Assembly (NCBI GenBank): GCA_023415145.1
Contig: JAEZLW010000152.1
Location: forward strand, 1-5,719
Direction: 5' to 3'
Source of the DNA: Bacillota bacterium
GTDB lineage: Bacteria; Bacillota; Clostridia; Christensenellales; Aristaeellaceae
DNA: 5,719 bases
The translations under genes and the position numbers were made by a program. Below are positions 5,582-5,719 of this stretch, one piece after another (the first letter of the stretch is position 1; each line of letters starts with the position of its first letter). The notes below the pieces were generated by a model that ran no database searches, was not told where the DNA came from, and was given only the letters and a program-made list of their open reading frames with translations.

Positions 5582-5626
5582 AACCATGCAATATATGAAA
5601 AAATATGCACACCTGCATTTTTCTTC

Positions 5627-5656
5627 TTCTCAACAGGGATGCTTCTATGCTATAAT
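5627..5656 (+). promoter_or_regulatory. Strong candidate housekeeping promoter P2 with extended -10
   Basis: A perfect TATAAT (5651-5656) is preceded by TGC (5648-5650), giving an extended -10 element. TTCTCA (5627-5632) is a partial -35 box at 18 bases. The predicted start is about 5663, leaving a leader of some 45 bases before the ATG at 5708. It would give the following gene transcription independent of the mur genes. Confidence 0.7.
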
Positions 5657-5675
5657 GTTTTTTGACCTATGGCAG

Positions 5676-5707
5676 AAGTTCCCGACGAACGGGGGTATGA
5701 GGAACTT
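5676..5707 (+). promoter_or_regulatory. Leader stem-loop overlapping the ribosome binding site of the next gene
   Basis: AAGTTCC (5676-5682) is the exact reverse complement of GGAACTT (5701-5707). The right arm takes in most of the GAGGA binding site (5699-5703) and ends right at the ATG. A competing fold pairs CCCG (5681-5684) with CGGG (5690-5693) and would leave the binding site free. The two folds are mutually exclusive at 5681-5682, a layout that could tune translation. Function is inferred. Confidence 0.4.
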
Positions 5708-5719
5708 ATGAAGACCACT
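5708..5719 (+). CDS. Start of an unidentified gene, 3' part outside window
   Basis: An ATG at 5708 begins a frame reading Met-Lys-Thr-Thr up to the window edge. GAGGA (5699-5703) lies four bases upstream, a little closer than usual, and a strong promoter candidate sits about 50 bases before it. Four residues are too few to identify the product. The position after ftsQ would fit another division or envelope gene, such as ftsA, ftsZ or a DUF881-type protein, but this is only context. Confidence 0.5.

Overview
The window is a stretch of the division and cell wall (dcw) cluster of a low- to mid-GC Gram-positive anaerobe. The best guess is a member of Clostridia (Bacillota), possibly gut-associated. 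This rests on gene order (mraY-murD-ftsW-murA-ftsQ, all on the + strand), strong GGAGGTG-type ribosome binding sites, a DivIB/FtsQ of Gram-positive architecture, and MurA inside the dcw cluster. The lineage is inferred, not proven.

Layout: 1-267 is the 3' end of mraY. 309-1670 is murD, complete, with a TTG start. 1671-2084 is a 414-base gap without a credible gene, filled by at least nine closely packed stem-loops; it looks like an inserted or dispersed non-coding repeat. 2085-3242 is ftsW/spoVE. 3331-4584 is murA, with every key catalytic residue present. 4615-5433 is ftsQ/divIB. 5434-5707 is an AT-rich control region with phased A/T tracts, two promoter candidates, an inverted repeat and a hairpin that covers part of a ribosome binding site. 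A new reading frame opens at 5708 and leaves the window after four codons.

The genes form one pathway. MurA makes the first committed peptidoglycan precursor from UDP-GlcNAc. MurD adds D-glutamate to UDP-MurNAc-L-Ala. MraY loads UDP-MurNAc-pentapeptide onto undecaprenyl phosphate (lipid I). FtsW polymerises lipid II at the septum, and FtsQ/DivIB is a scaffold of the divisome. murG, which makes lipid II from lipid I and often sits directly after ftsW in Bacillota, is not in this window.

No new enzyme system is visible. The parts that deserve a second look are the hairpin-packed murD-ftsW spacer, the missing murG, a Lys in the normally Tyr-containing signature near the FtsW C-terminus, a Tyr in the MraY His motif, and the regulatory region after ftsQ.
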